Positions 45,794 through 56,934 of a DNA stretch of 64,000 nucleotides are shown here, in pieces. How positions within the stretch are numbered: the first letter of the stretch is position 1; every line of letters starts with the position of its first letter. The position numbers and the translations under genes are program-made. A model generated the notes under the pieces. It was not told the DNA's origin and searched no databases. It saw only the letters and a list, made by a program, of their open reading frames with translations. Source of the stretch: Adiantum capillus-veneris (lineage: Eukaryota > Streptophyta > Polypodiopsida > Polypodiales > Pteridaceae); NCBI GenBank assembly GCA_014529385.2, contig CM043950.1:156149545-156213544 (forward strand), given 5' to 3'.

Positions 45794-46182
45794 CGTTGAC
45801 ATGCATATCAGAGTGCCAATTTAGTAGTTAGTCGGAAGTGCTTCATCAGATGTAGTCAGTTGGATCTTAGTTAGTCGGATGTTGTTTAAATCGGATATTT
45901 AGCAGTTATGATATATGAAGACTGAGGTTGTTATTAGCAGTCTATTTTGTATGCTGGTTATAAGTCACGGTTCTGGGAGTTGTGATAGCGCAGTTGTATT
46001 CAGAGATGTTGTAGCTCTTCTTGATCAATGAAGTACTCTTGTTATCTTAATTCTGAGTTATCAATTCCTTCTATCTCTCACCTTCAGTATGATGTCAGTA
46101 CTTCTATGTATTATTTCCGAGTTATGAGATGCTGAAAGAATTGTGATGCACTATGCATTTCCTGTGTTGATGAACCACAACA
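45794..46182 (+). repeat. Element D 5' LTR
   Basis: Starts CGTTGACATG (the expected TG appears mutated to CG) and ends CCACAACA. It aligns with 54291-54677. TGGAC at 45789-45793 before it matches 54678-54682 after the 3' LTR. The primer site to its right (CATTTGGCGATCCTACGGG) is not of the initiator-Met type and I cannot assign its tRNA. Confidence 0.9.
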
Positions 46183-46280
46183 CATTTGGCGATCCTACGG
46201 GTTCAGTTCTCATGGCTGAGGACGTATGCAGTTATCAGGTATTATTCTTCGGTTCATGAATCTCATTTTGGTGAAAATGC

Positions 46281-47291
46281 ATGTCCGAGCGAGGGAGAAG
46301 ACACTCTCGTATATATTACACACGGGCTCAAGTCAGAGCAGGCAATATAGATCCATTCCACTATGAGGATGTGATTGTAGATGAAGAAACTAATCCACAA
46401 CCTCAAGAACGGATGGTAAATTTTGGTGAGGAGGGTTCTGGAGCAGCAGAGGACAGGGCAGTGAGGCAACTTGTGGGGGCACTACTCTTGACAGGAGGAC
46501 CTGCACAAAGTAGAAGGCGACTCGAATTTGACCCATTGAGAGGTTCTAGCAAGCAAAGAACTGTAAGACTCCCAAAGCCCATCCCCATGGCTCAACCACC
46601 TCCTAACCCGCAGATCAAATCAGCCAAGTTCAGAGGGAAGCCCAAAGAGGATGCAGATTGTCATGTAGCACAATTTGAAACCCGTTGGCAAGCAAGTGGA
46701 TACCAGGTGATGTTTCTAGATCCTATAAAATTACAGAAATTTGTAGCTACCTTGGAAGGCAAGTCCATGAGCTGGTTCAACCAATATGGTATGGCTCACT
46801 TTGCTACTTATGCTGCACTTAGTTTGGCTTTTCTACAAAGATTCCGGAAGGAGAAAACTCCTACAGATATTTTAAGGAAATTACGATGCATCAAACAAGG
46901 ACCAATGTTGGTAGAAGATTTTGCTCAGAGATTTAGAATATTTGTTGAGAGATTGCAAGGAAATGAAAGGCCAACTAATGAAATGTTGGCTGGCTACTTT
47001 CTCAAAGGATTGAGGAGTGGTATTAAAAATGCAGTGGCCAGCATTGACATTGGAAGAGGTTTTGATAATTTAGTACAGGCTACTTCTAGAGTTGAGAAGA
47101 GGCTTGGAATGACAAAGTCTAGTAAGAGAGGAGACAAGGAATCTGAAACAGGTTCAGAGTCAGAGACCTCTTTTTCTGAAGAATCGGATACTGGCAATTC
47201 ATCTGATGAGGAGGAAACGAAGAAAAAGAAGAGTCCTAAGAAGAAGAAGGACAAAACAGGGGGTGAAGTTGATATAGTTCAACAAAATTAA
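46281..47291 (+). CDS. Element D Gag
   Basis: 336 codons from ATG 46281 to TAA 47289. A basic/acidic N-terminus precedes the retrotransposon gag domain (about residues 110-285), with KFRGKPKEDADCHVAQFE, LEGKSMSWFNQY and YFLKGLRSGIKNAV. The end is Ser/Glu- then Lys-rich. The zinc knuckles follow in another frame, from about 47300, so a one-base shift near 47285 separates capsid from nucleocapsid. Confidence 0.85.
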   Translation: MSERGRRHSRIYYTRAQVRAGNIDPFHYEDVIVDEETNPQPQERMVNFGEEGSGAAEDRAVRQLVGALLLTGGPAQSRRRLEFDPLRGSSKQRTVRLPKPIPMAQPPPNPQIKSAKFRGKPKEDADCHVAQFETRWQASGYQVMFLDPIKLQKFVATLEGKSMSWFNQYGMAHFATYAALSLAFLQRFRKEKTPTDILRKLRCIKQGPMLVEDFAQRFRIFVERLQGNERPTNEMLAGYFLKGLRSGIKNAVASIDIGRGFDNLVQATSRVEKRLGMTKSSKRGDKESETGSESETSFSEESDTGNSSDEEETKKKKSPKKKKDKTGGEVDIVQQN

Positions 47292-47299
47292 AGAATATT

Positions 47300-48760
47300 G
47301 GCTACTCAATCATAGCACCTAAAGAAAAAAGGTACTGTGAGATTTGTGAAAGAGATGGACACACCATTTCTCAATGCTGGTACAACCCTAAGAAAAGGGG
47401 TAAAACCGGTACAGGTGCTGGGCAAGGTACTGCTTCAGCAGAGGCAAATCAAGTGGCTCCATTCAGAGGAAGACCTCCTGGACAGGGATTTCAGAGGGGA
47501 CCTGGAAGAAACCAGGATAATAACCAAAGAAGGCCCCAAGGGGTTATGCCTTGTGTATATTGTGGTGACCCTACACATTGGGTTGGCCTTCGTTGTGCCT
47601 TATGGGTAAAACATCGTGAGGAGAGAGGTGTTCCTATTGTTGCATTCAATCAGGAGAACCAGCAAGCAGATCCTCCACAACCACCTCCAAATCAACCACA
47701 GGCACAAGCAAATGTGATCACTATCGACATTCCGATTTATCAGGATACCCCTAATGAAACAACAACAGTACTTCCGACTGAAGAGTATGACAATGTGGAG
47801 AATGATTGTCATTATCCAGATAATATGGAAGATGAAATTGATGTGCTGGCTGTGCCAAGATCCAAGGCTGAAGGTCCTATTAATTGGGAACAACAAAAAG
47901 GGGTTAGAGATCAGGTGCAAAAACAGGTTCAGAGGGAGCAGCAAGGTCAACACTTGGAGGATCATGCAGAATCTTCTGATGCACCAGTACAACAAAAAAC
48001 CCAGGTTGAAGTACCTGAACCAGATTGGTTTGAGGTATTAATTAACTCTCCTTTACATTTGTCTTTAGACCAAATGCTTTCTATAGTACCAGCATTTAAA
48101 GAGAGTTTGCTACATAAGTTGCTGGGAAAGCACTATGAAAGTTCCATGCAGCAGAAAGAGGAGCCTGGGGTGAATAGCATTCATCCTTCGGATGTGGATT
48201 TCATGGTTCCAATTATCAAGGTGACTTTACAGGACAGGATATTTGAGGAAGTATTGCTGGATAGAGGATCTGGTGTCAATATCTTACGTGAGTCAGTTTT
48301 TCTCACAATGGGCTTAGGGAGATTGGAACCAGCACCTGTTCAAGTTAAAATGGCTGGCCAAAGGAGGGTTCAGCCAATTGGAATTTTAAGGAACTCTTCT
48401 ATTCAGATTGCAGGGATGCAATTTCAAGTTAATTTTGTTGTTCTCAGAATGAAGGAAGGTGATGCTTCCTATGAGATGTTGTTGGGAAGACCTTGGTTTA
48501 GGTTAGCCAAGGTGAAATAGGATTGGGGTGAGAATCAGGTGGTGCTTACCAAAGGGAAACAGATAATCAGCATACCTATGTTGGGAAGAAAGAACATTCC
48601 TGGAAAAGAAAGACCCTTGTTTGCTCAATCAATCAGTCTTGCTGAGGAAGTAGAGGATGATGAGGAGGAAGCCTTTTTGCAGGCTAATCCGATTGTCATA
48701 CCTATTTTTGAAGTTGATATTGAGGGAATTTTGCAGAAAGATTAGGAAACAGAGGAGCTT
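47300..48760 (+). pseudogene. Element D nucleocapsid and aspartic protease
   Basis: Two CCHC knuckles: CEICERDGHTISQC (from 47336) and CVYCGDPTHWVGLRC (about 47552). A long Gln/Pro/Asp-rich linker follows, then protease at about 48200-48510: VLLDRGSGVNILRESVF, with DRG where DSG is expected, and MLLGRPWFRLAKVK. TAG at 48518-48520 and 48743-48745 interrupt the frame. The linker continues acidic to the RT. Confidence 0.8.
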
Positions 48761-50390
48761 TTTGATGAACCTGTTATGGGACAGGAAATTCAGGGTTCTG
48801 ACATATTAAAACTGATGGATCAAAGTCTATCAACTAGTGTCAAAGAGGAAGTTCAGCAGGAGGAGAGGGATGCCAGAGACATGGTAGGAAAAAATTATAA
48901 CAAAAGATTTGGAGGATCTAAAAGAGTTCAGTAGGATGAACTGAAAGAATTGAATCTAGGGACTGAGGAAGAACCAAGGATGGTCAAGGTTAGCATTTAT
49001 GTGGATGGGGAATTCCTACAAGAGTTATGGCAGTTATTGTTGGAATATAAAGATGTTTTTGCATGGGATTATGCATATGTAAAAGGTATTGATCCATTAC
49101 TGCATCAACATCACATTAATCTGAGAGAAGATGCCATTCCGATTGTCCAGCAGAGATATAGGATGAATCCCAACTTTGCACAGCAGGTTAAATAGGAAAT
49201 TGATAAATTACTGGCAGTTGGATTCATCAAGCCTATTCATGAAGTTACTTGGTTATCCCCAATCATTGTGGTACCAAAGAAGAATGGGAAGATTAGGGTT
49301 TGTGTGGATTACAGGAAGTTAAATGCTGCAACTATTACAGATCCTTTCCCAATGCCCTTTTGTGATGCTATCTTAGATGCAGTAGCAGGGAAAGAGATGT
49401 ATAGTTTCCTTGATGGTTTCTCAGAGTATAATCAGATTTAGGTTGCAGAGGAGGACCAACATAAAACAACCTTTATTACAGATTGGGGAGCCTTTGCATC
49501 TACTGTCATGAACTTTGGCCTTAAAAATGGACCACCATCCTTTAATTTTACAGCTTATAAGACATTTGAACCTTATTTGTAGGATTTCATGAGAGTGTTT
49601 GTAGATGACTTTTCAGTTTTTGGTCAAAGGAATTTACACCTTGAGCATCTAAAATTATGTTTTGAAAGGTGTAGGATGTTCAGATTGTCCCTTAATCCCT
49701 ACAAAAGTGTGATGGCTGTTAGGAGTGGTGTGCTATTGGGTCATTGGAAGGGATGTCAATAGATGTGAAGAAGATTGAGGTAATACAATTAGCACAAGCA
49801 CTTGGAAATATCAAGGAATTGAGCAGGTTTGTGGGACAAGTTAAGTGGCACAGTAGGTACATCAGATATCTGGCTAATGTATGTATGTCTCTTACCCATT
49901 TAACCAAGAAGCATGTAGATTTTGTTTGGTCTAAGCCACAGGAAAAAGCATTTCAGCTTCTCAAGAAAATTCTCTCAGTTGCTCCCATATTAAAACCTCC
50001 AGATTGGGTATTGCCATTTCATGTGTTTGTTGATGCCTCGGATATAGCCATTGGAGCTGTTTTAATGCAGGAGAGGACCCAAGGGTGGTTTAGACCTGTG
50101 TACTATGCTAGTAGGGTGCTTACAACTGCTGAGAAGAACTATGCAGTGACTGAGAGGGAGGCATTAGGGATGGTTTATGCTTTAAACAAATTCAGACATT
50201 ACCTCTTATGCAATAGGGTCATATTCCATGTGGATCATCAAGCATTGCTTTATCTTATTAAAAATCCTTTACTTACATGTAGATTGGTAAGATGGATGCT
50301 ATTGTTGCAGGAATTTGACTTCCTTATTGTTCATACACCTGGCAAGGAACATGCAATAGCTGATTACCTAAGTCGGATTGAGACATGGGA
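48761..50390 (+). pseudogene. Element D RT and RNase H, broken
   Basis: RT motifs are DVFAWDYAYVKGIDP, VVPKKNGKIRVCVDYRKLN and FLDGFSEYNQI, with FVDD at 49598-49609. RNase H motifs are FHVFVDASDIAIGAV, TEREALGMVYALNKF and VDHQALLYLI. Stops at 48932, 49193, 49439 and 49580 are all TAG, and a frameshift lies near 49745. The active-site residues of both enzymes survive. Confidence 0.87.
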
Positions 50391-51912
50391 ACAACCGACA
50401 GGGATTTCGGATCAGTTTGCCAGATGCAGATTTATTTGAAGTTCAGAGTTCCATTTCTGATTCATGGTATGACCAAATGCTGGTATTCTTGACTGATGGT
50501 GTTATGCCAAGAGGGTTTACAACAGACCAAAGGAGGAAATTTACCCTAACAAGCAGACCCTTTTTAGTGATTGCTAGAGCATTATACAGAAAAGGGATTG
50601 ACCAGGTCATTAGAAGGTGTGTACCAAATTTTGAACAATCAGCTGTGTTGCAAGAAGCCCATTATGGAGTAGCAGGAGGACATTTCTCAGGGGACATAAC
50701 AGGAAAAAAGATACTCCAAGCTGGTTTATGGTGGCCAACTGTGTTGAAGGATGCTCATTCCTATACAAAAGCTGTGTGGTGTGTCAACAGTTTGGTCAAC
50801 CTGATTCTAGAGACAGAATGACAGATCATCCTATACTGCCATTAGAGCCATTTCAAAAATGGGGTATGGATTTTGTAGGACCAGTCAAGCCTACAACAAG
50901 TAAGGGATGCAAGTACATTCTAGTAGCTACTGACTACTATACCAAGTGGGTGAAAGCTGTGGCATTGAAAGATAACAAAGCTTAGAGTGTGGTAAAGTTC
51001 TTGTATCACAACATAATGACCAGGTTTGGATGTCCAGTAGAGTTGGTCAGTGATAGAGGTACACATTTTTTGAATGAAGTGATTTCTGAGTTAACAAAAA
51101 CCCACATGATAATGCATAAGAAATCTACAACTTACCATCCCCAAGCTAATGGACAGGCTGAGAGTACTAATAGGACTCTTATAAAGATTCTAAAAAATAT
51201 TGTACAGGAGAATAAGAAGGATTGGGATGCAAAGCTGGATTCTGCTATGTGGTCATTCAGAACAGCTTTCAAGGTGACAACAGGTATGACCCCATTCCGA
51301 TTGGTGTATGGTTTGGAAGCTGTAGTACCAATAGAGTTTGTGGTACCTAGTCTGAGGATTACTGCTGAGAAGATGACTCCAAAGCTCTCAGTTCAGCATA
51401 GAAGCAAGTATTTAATGCAGCTGGAAGAAGATAGGTTGATCAGCTCTTATATATCAGAAGTCATTCAGAGAAGAAGGAAAGCTTGGGTCAGCATGAATGT
51501 CAAGTTTAAGGTTTTCCAGGTAGGTGACTGGGTAATGCTTTACAACTCCAGGTTAGGTCCACATCCTGGGAAGCTCAATTTAAGGTACAAGGGGCCATAT
51601 CAGATTATGACAGACCTAGGTCAAGGAAATTTTATTGTCGCAGATGTTTTTGGCACAAGGGTAGAGAAACCTATTAATGGATTCAGGTTAAAAAAATTTC
51701 AGGGCAAGCCACCCCATTTGAATTGGCTCAAACCTGCCATACCAGAGGTTGCATTTTGTGAAATGGTGAAGTTCTCTTCAGGTACTATGGACCAGGTTAC
51801 TGTAGATCAATCATCAGAGTGCATAGGCTTTGCATTTAGGTTAGGGATCGGATTGTACTACATCGGAGTTTGTTGGCTCATAGTCTATTGGGTCGGAGTT
51901 CACCTAATCTGA
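50391..51912 (+). pseudogene. Element D integrase
   Basis: Zinc module [14 protein letters not shown], then CVVCQQ after a frame change near 50760. Core Asp at 50869, Asp at 51052 and Glu at 51160 (DD35E), with ELVSDRGTHFLNE and QANGQAESTN. The C-terminal domain has VGDWVMLYNSR and LRYKGPYQIM. A TAG at 50983-50985 breaks the core. There is no chromodomain. The frame ends at TGA 51910-51912. Confidence 0.87.
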
Positions 51913-52065
51913 TTACTTAAACAATGTTTAAATTTCAAAATTTGCGTCGAAAAGGGGGCAAAGTTCCTTCCACTTAACTCCATCATACGAGTAAGGGACG
52001 ACATAATTTCCTCACACACTTTTAGAGGCCTTAGCGCTTGTGAGATTCACGTAAATAGCGCGTGC

Positions 52066-54264
52066 ATGCATACTCCACAACTTGCTAAGCTTTCTCCTAC
52101 TTTTGCTTCTGCTATGCCTAAGCCTAAACCTGTTTCTATCATGAGACCATCGCCAGAAGATGAGCAAGGAGAGGTTGGTAAGCTACACCCTCGCAGAAAA
52201 GGAGTAGTGCTCAGAGTTGATGTATCTGACCCTGAAGAGGAGGTCGAAGTGCTGCCTGAGGAAGAATCAACACCAATGTCATCAAGCAAGATGCTGCAAA
52301 GTTTAATGGAGCCTTTCACTGATTTCAGGGTGGAAATTGGCTATTAGGCAGAACGGAATGAGAAGTGGTTGAAGGCAACAGGTTTATATGATTTGGCTAC
52401 TCTACCCTGGGGACAGTGGAAAGGGAACATTTATGCAAAAACGCAAATGGAGCTGTTACGAAAATCCAAAGGTGCCATTTCTGAGAAGGCACATCTTAGT
52501 CCAGGTGTGGTAGCTCAGGTATTTTAGCTTCCCTTTACTTCTATTACTGCAGTACCAAAATGTTCAGATGAAGATCTAAAAAAAGAATTTGGACCAAGAG
52601 AAGGAGGTAGGCAGTACTTTATGTTGAAGAATGTAGAATATTGGAGGAGAGAACAACTGAAATGGTTTTTGGAAAGAGTTTTTTTTCTAGCTAAATATGA
52701 CTATATGTCTAAGGAAAACTGGGCACCACTGTATTTTGCTGAAAATGGGGGGAAGGTCAGTTGGGCACATTGGGTGTATGATAGGATTCATGCAGAAGTC
52801 TTTACCTCGGATAGAAGAAAGACCCAGTTGGGTAGCAGGTTAGCAGCATTTCTGTCTGCTTTGTTTGCTTTTGCTCAGAAAGTTGATGTAGGGGAGGTCA
52901 CAGTTTCTCTCATTACTCCTATCAATGTGGTCAGTCCTGGGCCGGAATAGGGGAGAATATCTGACAAAGCAGAGTTTAGTAAAAGCGTGGATGAAAAGCT
53001 AAGGACCATACAGGATTTTATTGAAGCAAGATACACTGAGGATGAGGTCAAGATGGCATTGGCTAGTCATGAGCATAAACTGCTTATGGGGAATTTGCTC
53101 AAGAGTTTGGATGTTGAGACACAAACTCCTAGTAGGGTCATAGGCAAAACTTTTAACATGCCCAAAAAGAGGAAGCTGGATAGTGCTTTGCATGAGGTGG
53201 CCAAATCATTAGATTTCTCTCCAGCTGGTCCTAGCACTTCTGCTAAATTTGATTTTCTTATTACTGATGTACCAATAGCTTTGAAGATGTTGCAGGAATT
53301 ACAAGGATTTGTAAGGTATCAGCAGAACAATATGGAGGAACAGTTACAAAATATAGCTGAATCTGGTCTATCTAAAGCAATGCTACACCAACAGTCCGAG
53401 TTGGTGGAATCTTTGAAGCAGGAATTGGTAGAGCAAAAGAAGAAGCATCAACAATAGATGCAGGTTCAACTGCAACTACATCAACAAGAGATAGCAAAGG
53501 TTAAGCTCTCCTTGGGAATGTTTCAAGAATGGACTAAGGAATTGGAAGGCAGAGTCAATTCTGAGCTGGATCAGGTGTTTGGCAGAAATACAGAGTTGCA
53601 GGTGGAGAATGAAATGTTACAACAAAGGTTGAAACCTTTGGAAGCTCTGGAAAAGCAAGTATTAGCTCAAGAAGATATCAATGTTTCTGGAGTGCTCATG
53701 GATGAAGGGGATCTCAATCTCGTAAGGCAACAGTTGGTTGAGGGGTTGCAGGATGTTTGGAAAGCAATGAGAGAAAGGCTGACATCACTTATCAAGTATC
53801 CCTATGAGGCTGTAAGATCAGGCTTCATCAGTTCTCATGAAGCTGCCTTATTAGAGACAGTGGAATCTCTGAAGAAGGAAAAAGATGTTTATCAAGAGCA
53901 GCTCTAGGAGTTCAAGGATAAACAGTTGCAGGTGGATGAAGAATTCATGGTACAAGGTGGTTCTGCACTTAAAAAACTAGTGCATGTTTCTGTTCAAACA
54001 CTGCAAGCTGCTGAGGAAACTCAGAAGTCAAGTGGAGAAGCTTTGCCAATGGAGGTTGAATATCAGAAGGAGATTACAGATGCTGCAAATATTGAAGTTC
54101 CAGAACTGAGTACAGCAAAGAATGAGGAGATTGTAGTGACTACAATCCCAGAAGCTGCTACTGAAACAGTTCTCAAAGATATGTATGAAATTTAGGGTGG
54201 TCAGGACTTATTTTGTCTATCTCTTGCAGATCAAGGGATATGTGGATTTGAGTCAGATTTCTGA
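52066..54264 (+). pseudogene. Element D extra 3' ORF, one frame with six TAG codons
   Basis: A single 733-codon frame to TGA 54262-54264, interrupted only by TAG at 52345, 52525, 52948, 53455, 53905 and 54193, with no frameshift. The start may lie upstream of 52066. An acidic N-terminus is followed by a globular region (about 52370-52950) with ENWAPLYFAENGGKVSWAHWVY. A basic nuclear-signal-like NMPKKRKLD comes next at about 53157-53183. Long coiled coils rich in Gln/Glu/Leu occupy 53300-53900, followed by an acidic tail. I recognise no enzyme. The layout parallels the extra ORF of element A. It loosely resembles plant-specific ORFs annotated as putative plant transposon protein, but I cannot verify this. 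Confidence 0.65.
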
Positions 54265-54290
54265 GAAATCCACCACCGGGCTGTGCCATG

Positions 54291-54677
54291 TGTTGAAAGG
54301 CATATCAGAGTGCCAATTTAGTAGTTAGTCGGAAGTGCTTCATCGGATGTAGTCAGTCGGATCTTAGTTAGTCGGATGTTGTTTAAATCGGATATTTAGC
54401 AATTATGATATATCAAGACAGAGGTTGTTATTACCAGTCTATTTTGTATGCTGGTTATAAGTCAGGTCTGGGAGTTGTGATAGCGCAGTTGTATTCAGAG
54501 ATGTTGTAGCTCTTCTTGATCAATGAAGTACTCTTGTTATCTTAATTCTGAGTTATCAATTCCTTCTATCTCTCACCTTCAGTATGATGTTAGTACTTCT
54601 GTGTATTATTTCTGAGTTATGAGATGCTGAAAGAATTGTGATGCACTATGCATTTCCTGTGTTGATGAACCACAACA
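54291..54677 (+). repeat. Element D 3' LTR
   Basis: 387 bp, TGTTGAAAGG to CCACAACA, followed by TGGAC at 54678-54682. It retains the TG lost in the 5' copy. Confidence 0.9.
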
Positions 54678-54682
54678 TGGAC
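54678..54682. repeat. Right target-site duplication of element D (TGGAC)
   Basis: Matches 45789-45793. Joining the flanks across one copy gives the continuous host reading KYLWTVKEK of element E. Confidence 0.9.
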
Positions 54683-56240
54683 TGTTAAGGAGAAAAATGC
54701 TTCTGACAAGGTCATAGAGAAACTTACCTCCCAACCATTCCTCATGCTTCCACATCTCTCAAAGCCACTTGAGGTCCAATGTGATGCTTGGTGATTTCCT
54801 TGGATCAGTCTTGCTGCAAGAAGGGCATGCCATAGAATATGAGAGCCGAAGGCTCAATACGGATGAACGAGTCTTGGGCATTTATGAGAAAGAGATTTTA
54901 GCTGTTCTACAGGCCCTAGACTCATGGAAGCACTACTTATTGGGGACCCCATTTGTTCTACGACCACACCACCAAAGTCTCAAGTACTTCATGACGCAAA
55001 CCATGCTTTTTGACAAACAAATGAGGTGGGCAAATTTTCTTTTGCAACTTAATTTCCATATTGCTCACATTTTTGGTAAGCACAATCAAGTGGCCGATGC
55101 ACTTTCACGACGACGAGAAAAAGTTAATGCGGCGTCTATAGCAACTCACAATGATCTATCTTCTATGATAGATGAGTATGCTACTAACACTGACTTTAGA
55201 GACATAATGTCAGCCCTTGCTTTGGGAAAGAAAGAGGATGGTTATCTTCTCCACGACAATAGGCTATATGTTACCCACTCCCTTCGTGAGAAAGTCATGT
55301 GTGAATCCCATGCTCCTCCCTATGCGGGGCATAGGGACAATCAACCTACTCTCCAAGGAAAAAAAATGTACCTCTATTGTCCTACCATGAAAGTGGACAT
55401 ATAAGAGTATGTTTCAAAATGTGTAGTAAGCCAAAAGACCAAGTATGATAGAGGGAAACAACTTGGATTACTCCAGCCGTTTCCTATCCCAAATTCACCA
55501 TGGGAGAGTATATCCATGGATTTCAGCTTTGGATTACCCAAGTCTATCCATGGGAACAAAAATATGGACAATAGTCGACAAATTTAGCAAGCAAGCACAC
55601 TTTATTACAATAAAAAAGACTACTAAGACACACCAAATGGAACCTCTCTTCATATCACGAATTTTCAAACACCATGGATTGCCAAGATCCATCGTGTCAG
55701 ATAGAGATCCTAGAATGACCAGTAATTTTTGGAAAGGTCTCTTTGAAAATTTAGAAACAAGATTGAATTTCTCTTTGGCCTATCACCCACAAACGGATGG
55801 CCAAAGTGAGATAGACAATCTTACGATACTCGATCTACTAGAGACTTATGTTACAAAAGTAGATCAATGCTCACAATGGGAAAATTACTTACCTCTTGTA
55901 GAGTATGCCTACAACAATACTGTACATACTTCTACGTGAAAAGCACCTTTTGAAATAATTGAGGGAAGACCTAAAAGTCCCTTGCTACTTAAAGTACAGG
56001 GGAAGATCTTCGCTGCCGATGAGTATAGCCGTGACCTACAAGAATATTTTCAAAAGATTAAGGAGGCTACATCCATATCTCAACAAAGGCAAAAAGTTGC
56101 TGCTGAACGCTCAAAGAAAATTCTTGGGTCTTACTTAAGTTTCCTAAGGCTCGATTGAGGCAAAAGACGGGCACAAATCCTACGGCCATCAAAAGTATTA
56201 TACTAAGCTAGCAAAAAGATACTATGGTCCTTTCCAAATC
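54683..56240 (+). pseudogene. Element E RNase H and integrase, right of insertion D
   Basis: RNase H motifs are FLGSVLLQEGHAIEYESRRL, YEKEILAVLQALDSWKHYL and HNQVADALSRR. A frame change lies near 54780. TAA at 55402-55404 is followed by the integrase zinc region SKCVVSQKTK (last Cys lost). Then come core motifs SIVSDRDPRMTSNFWKGLF and HPQTDGQSE, with TGA at 55937-55939. The catalytic residues are mostly present, in three frames. Confidence 0.83.
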
Positions 56241-56576
56241 TTGAAGTCCATCAATGAGATGACGTATCAACTCAAGTTGCCCAACCATTGGCTCATACAC
56301 AATTCTTTTCATGTAAGCCTACTTAAGCCCTACAAAGGAGAGCCACCAAGTGAACCAATGATTGAAGACCCTCCCAAAATAGAAGACCAAGAAGAGATGC
56401 TACAACCCAAAGCTATCCTTAGGCATGAAGACAAGGTACTACAACATGGCAAGATTATTCGACGGTACCTTATAAAGCTCAAAAATTATCCTTTTGAAGA
56501 TTCTAGATGGATGCAAGGATTAGAACTTAAGGATAGTATGAACCTTGTCAATTCTTACAATGCTACATTAGAGTAA
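56241..56576 (+). pseudogene. Element E integrase end and chromodomain
   Basis: MTYQLKLPNHWLIHNSFHVS and LLKPYKGEPP are the usual chromovirus link. The chromodomain-like IIRRYLIKLKNYPFEDSRWM follows, ending LVNSYNATLE. It should bind histone marks and guide integration. Confidence 0.8.
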
Positions 56577-56934
56577 GAAAATGTACAAATTTCATTTAAA
56601 AGACCAATGTTTTTGTCTTATAAGACTAGTTCTCTTTTTTATTGTGCACAAATTTAAATAGTATGCATGCTTAGAATCATGTTTGTGATGACGAGGTCTC
56701 TCAAACACCAAGTAGAATTTGTCACTCTACTTGGGAGAATGAAATGGACTAAAGAGCAGACATGCTTGCGGAAGCTATGTCTCCCAAGCACGAAATGGAT
56801 TAGTCATCCATCTTGGTAAGATGCCGTAGGGTAAAAAGGGATCCTATACCCGCTAAGCAAGATTGACTAATTACTAAGGCTTTATCTCTTCTACCTCATA
56901 GTTGAGGACAAGTATGATTTCAAAAGAGAGGTAA

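Larger units (their letters stand above)
45794..54677 (+). mobile_element. Ty3/gypsy element D with extra 3' ORF
   Basis: Element of 8884 bp with 389- and 387-bp LTRs, gag with two zinc knuckles, protease, RT, RNase H, integrase without chromodomain, and an extra 3' ORF, flanked by TGGAC duplications. The LTRs differ at about 12 positions plus a 2-bp gap (3.1%). Integrase and extra ORF place it near the Tat branch, tentatively. In-frame stops are almost only TAG. Confidence 0.9.

Noticed and set aside
52066-54195. Amber codon reassignment as the explanation of TAG-rich frames
   Set aside because: Nuclear plant genes use TAG as stop, and neighbouring elements show TGA and TAA breaks. CAG-to-TAG mutation explains it more simply; kept only as an alternative in the finding.
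46281-54264. Endogenous plant pararetrovirus (caulimovirid) for element D
   Set aside because: Integrase with DD35E, LTRs and a 5-bp target duplication are present and there is no movement protein, so it is an LTR retrotransposon.
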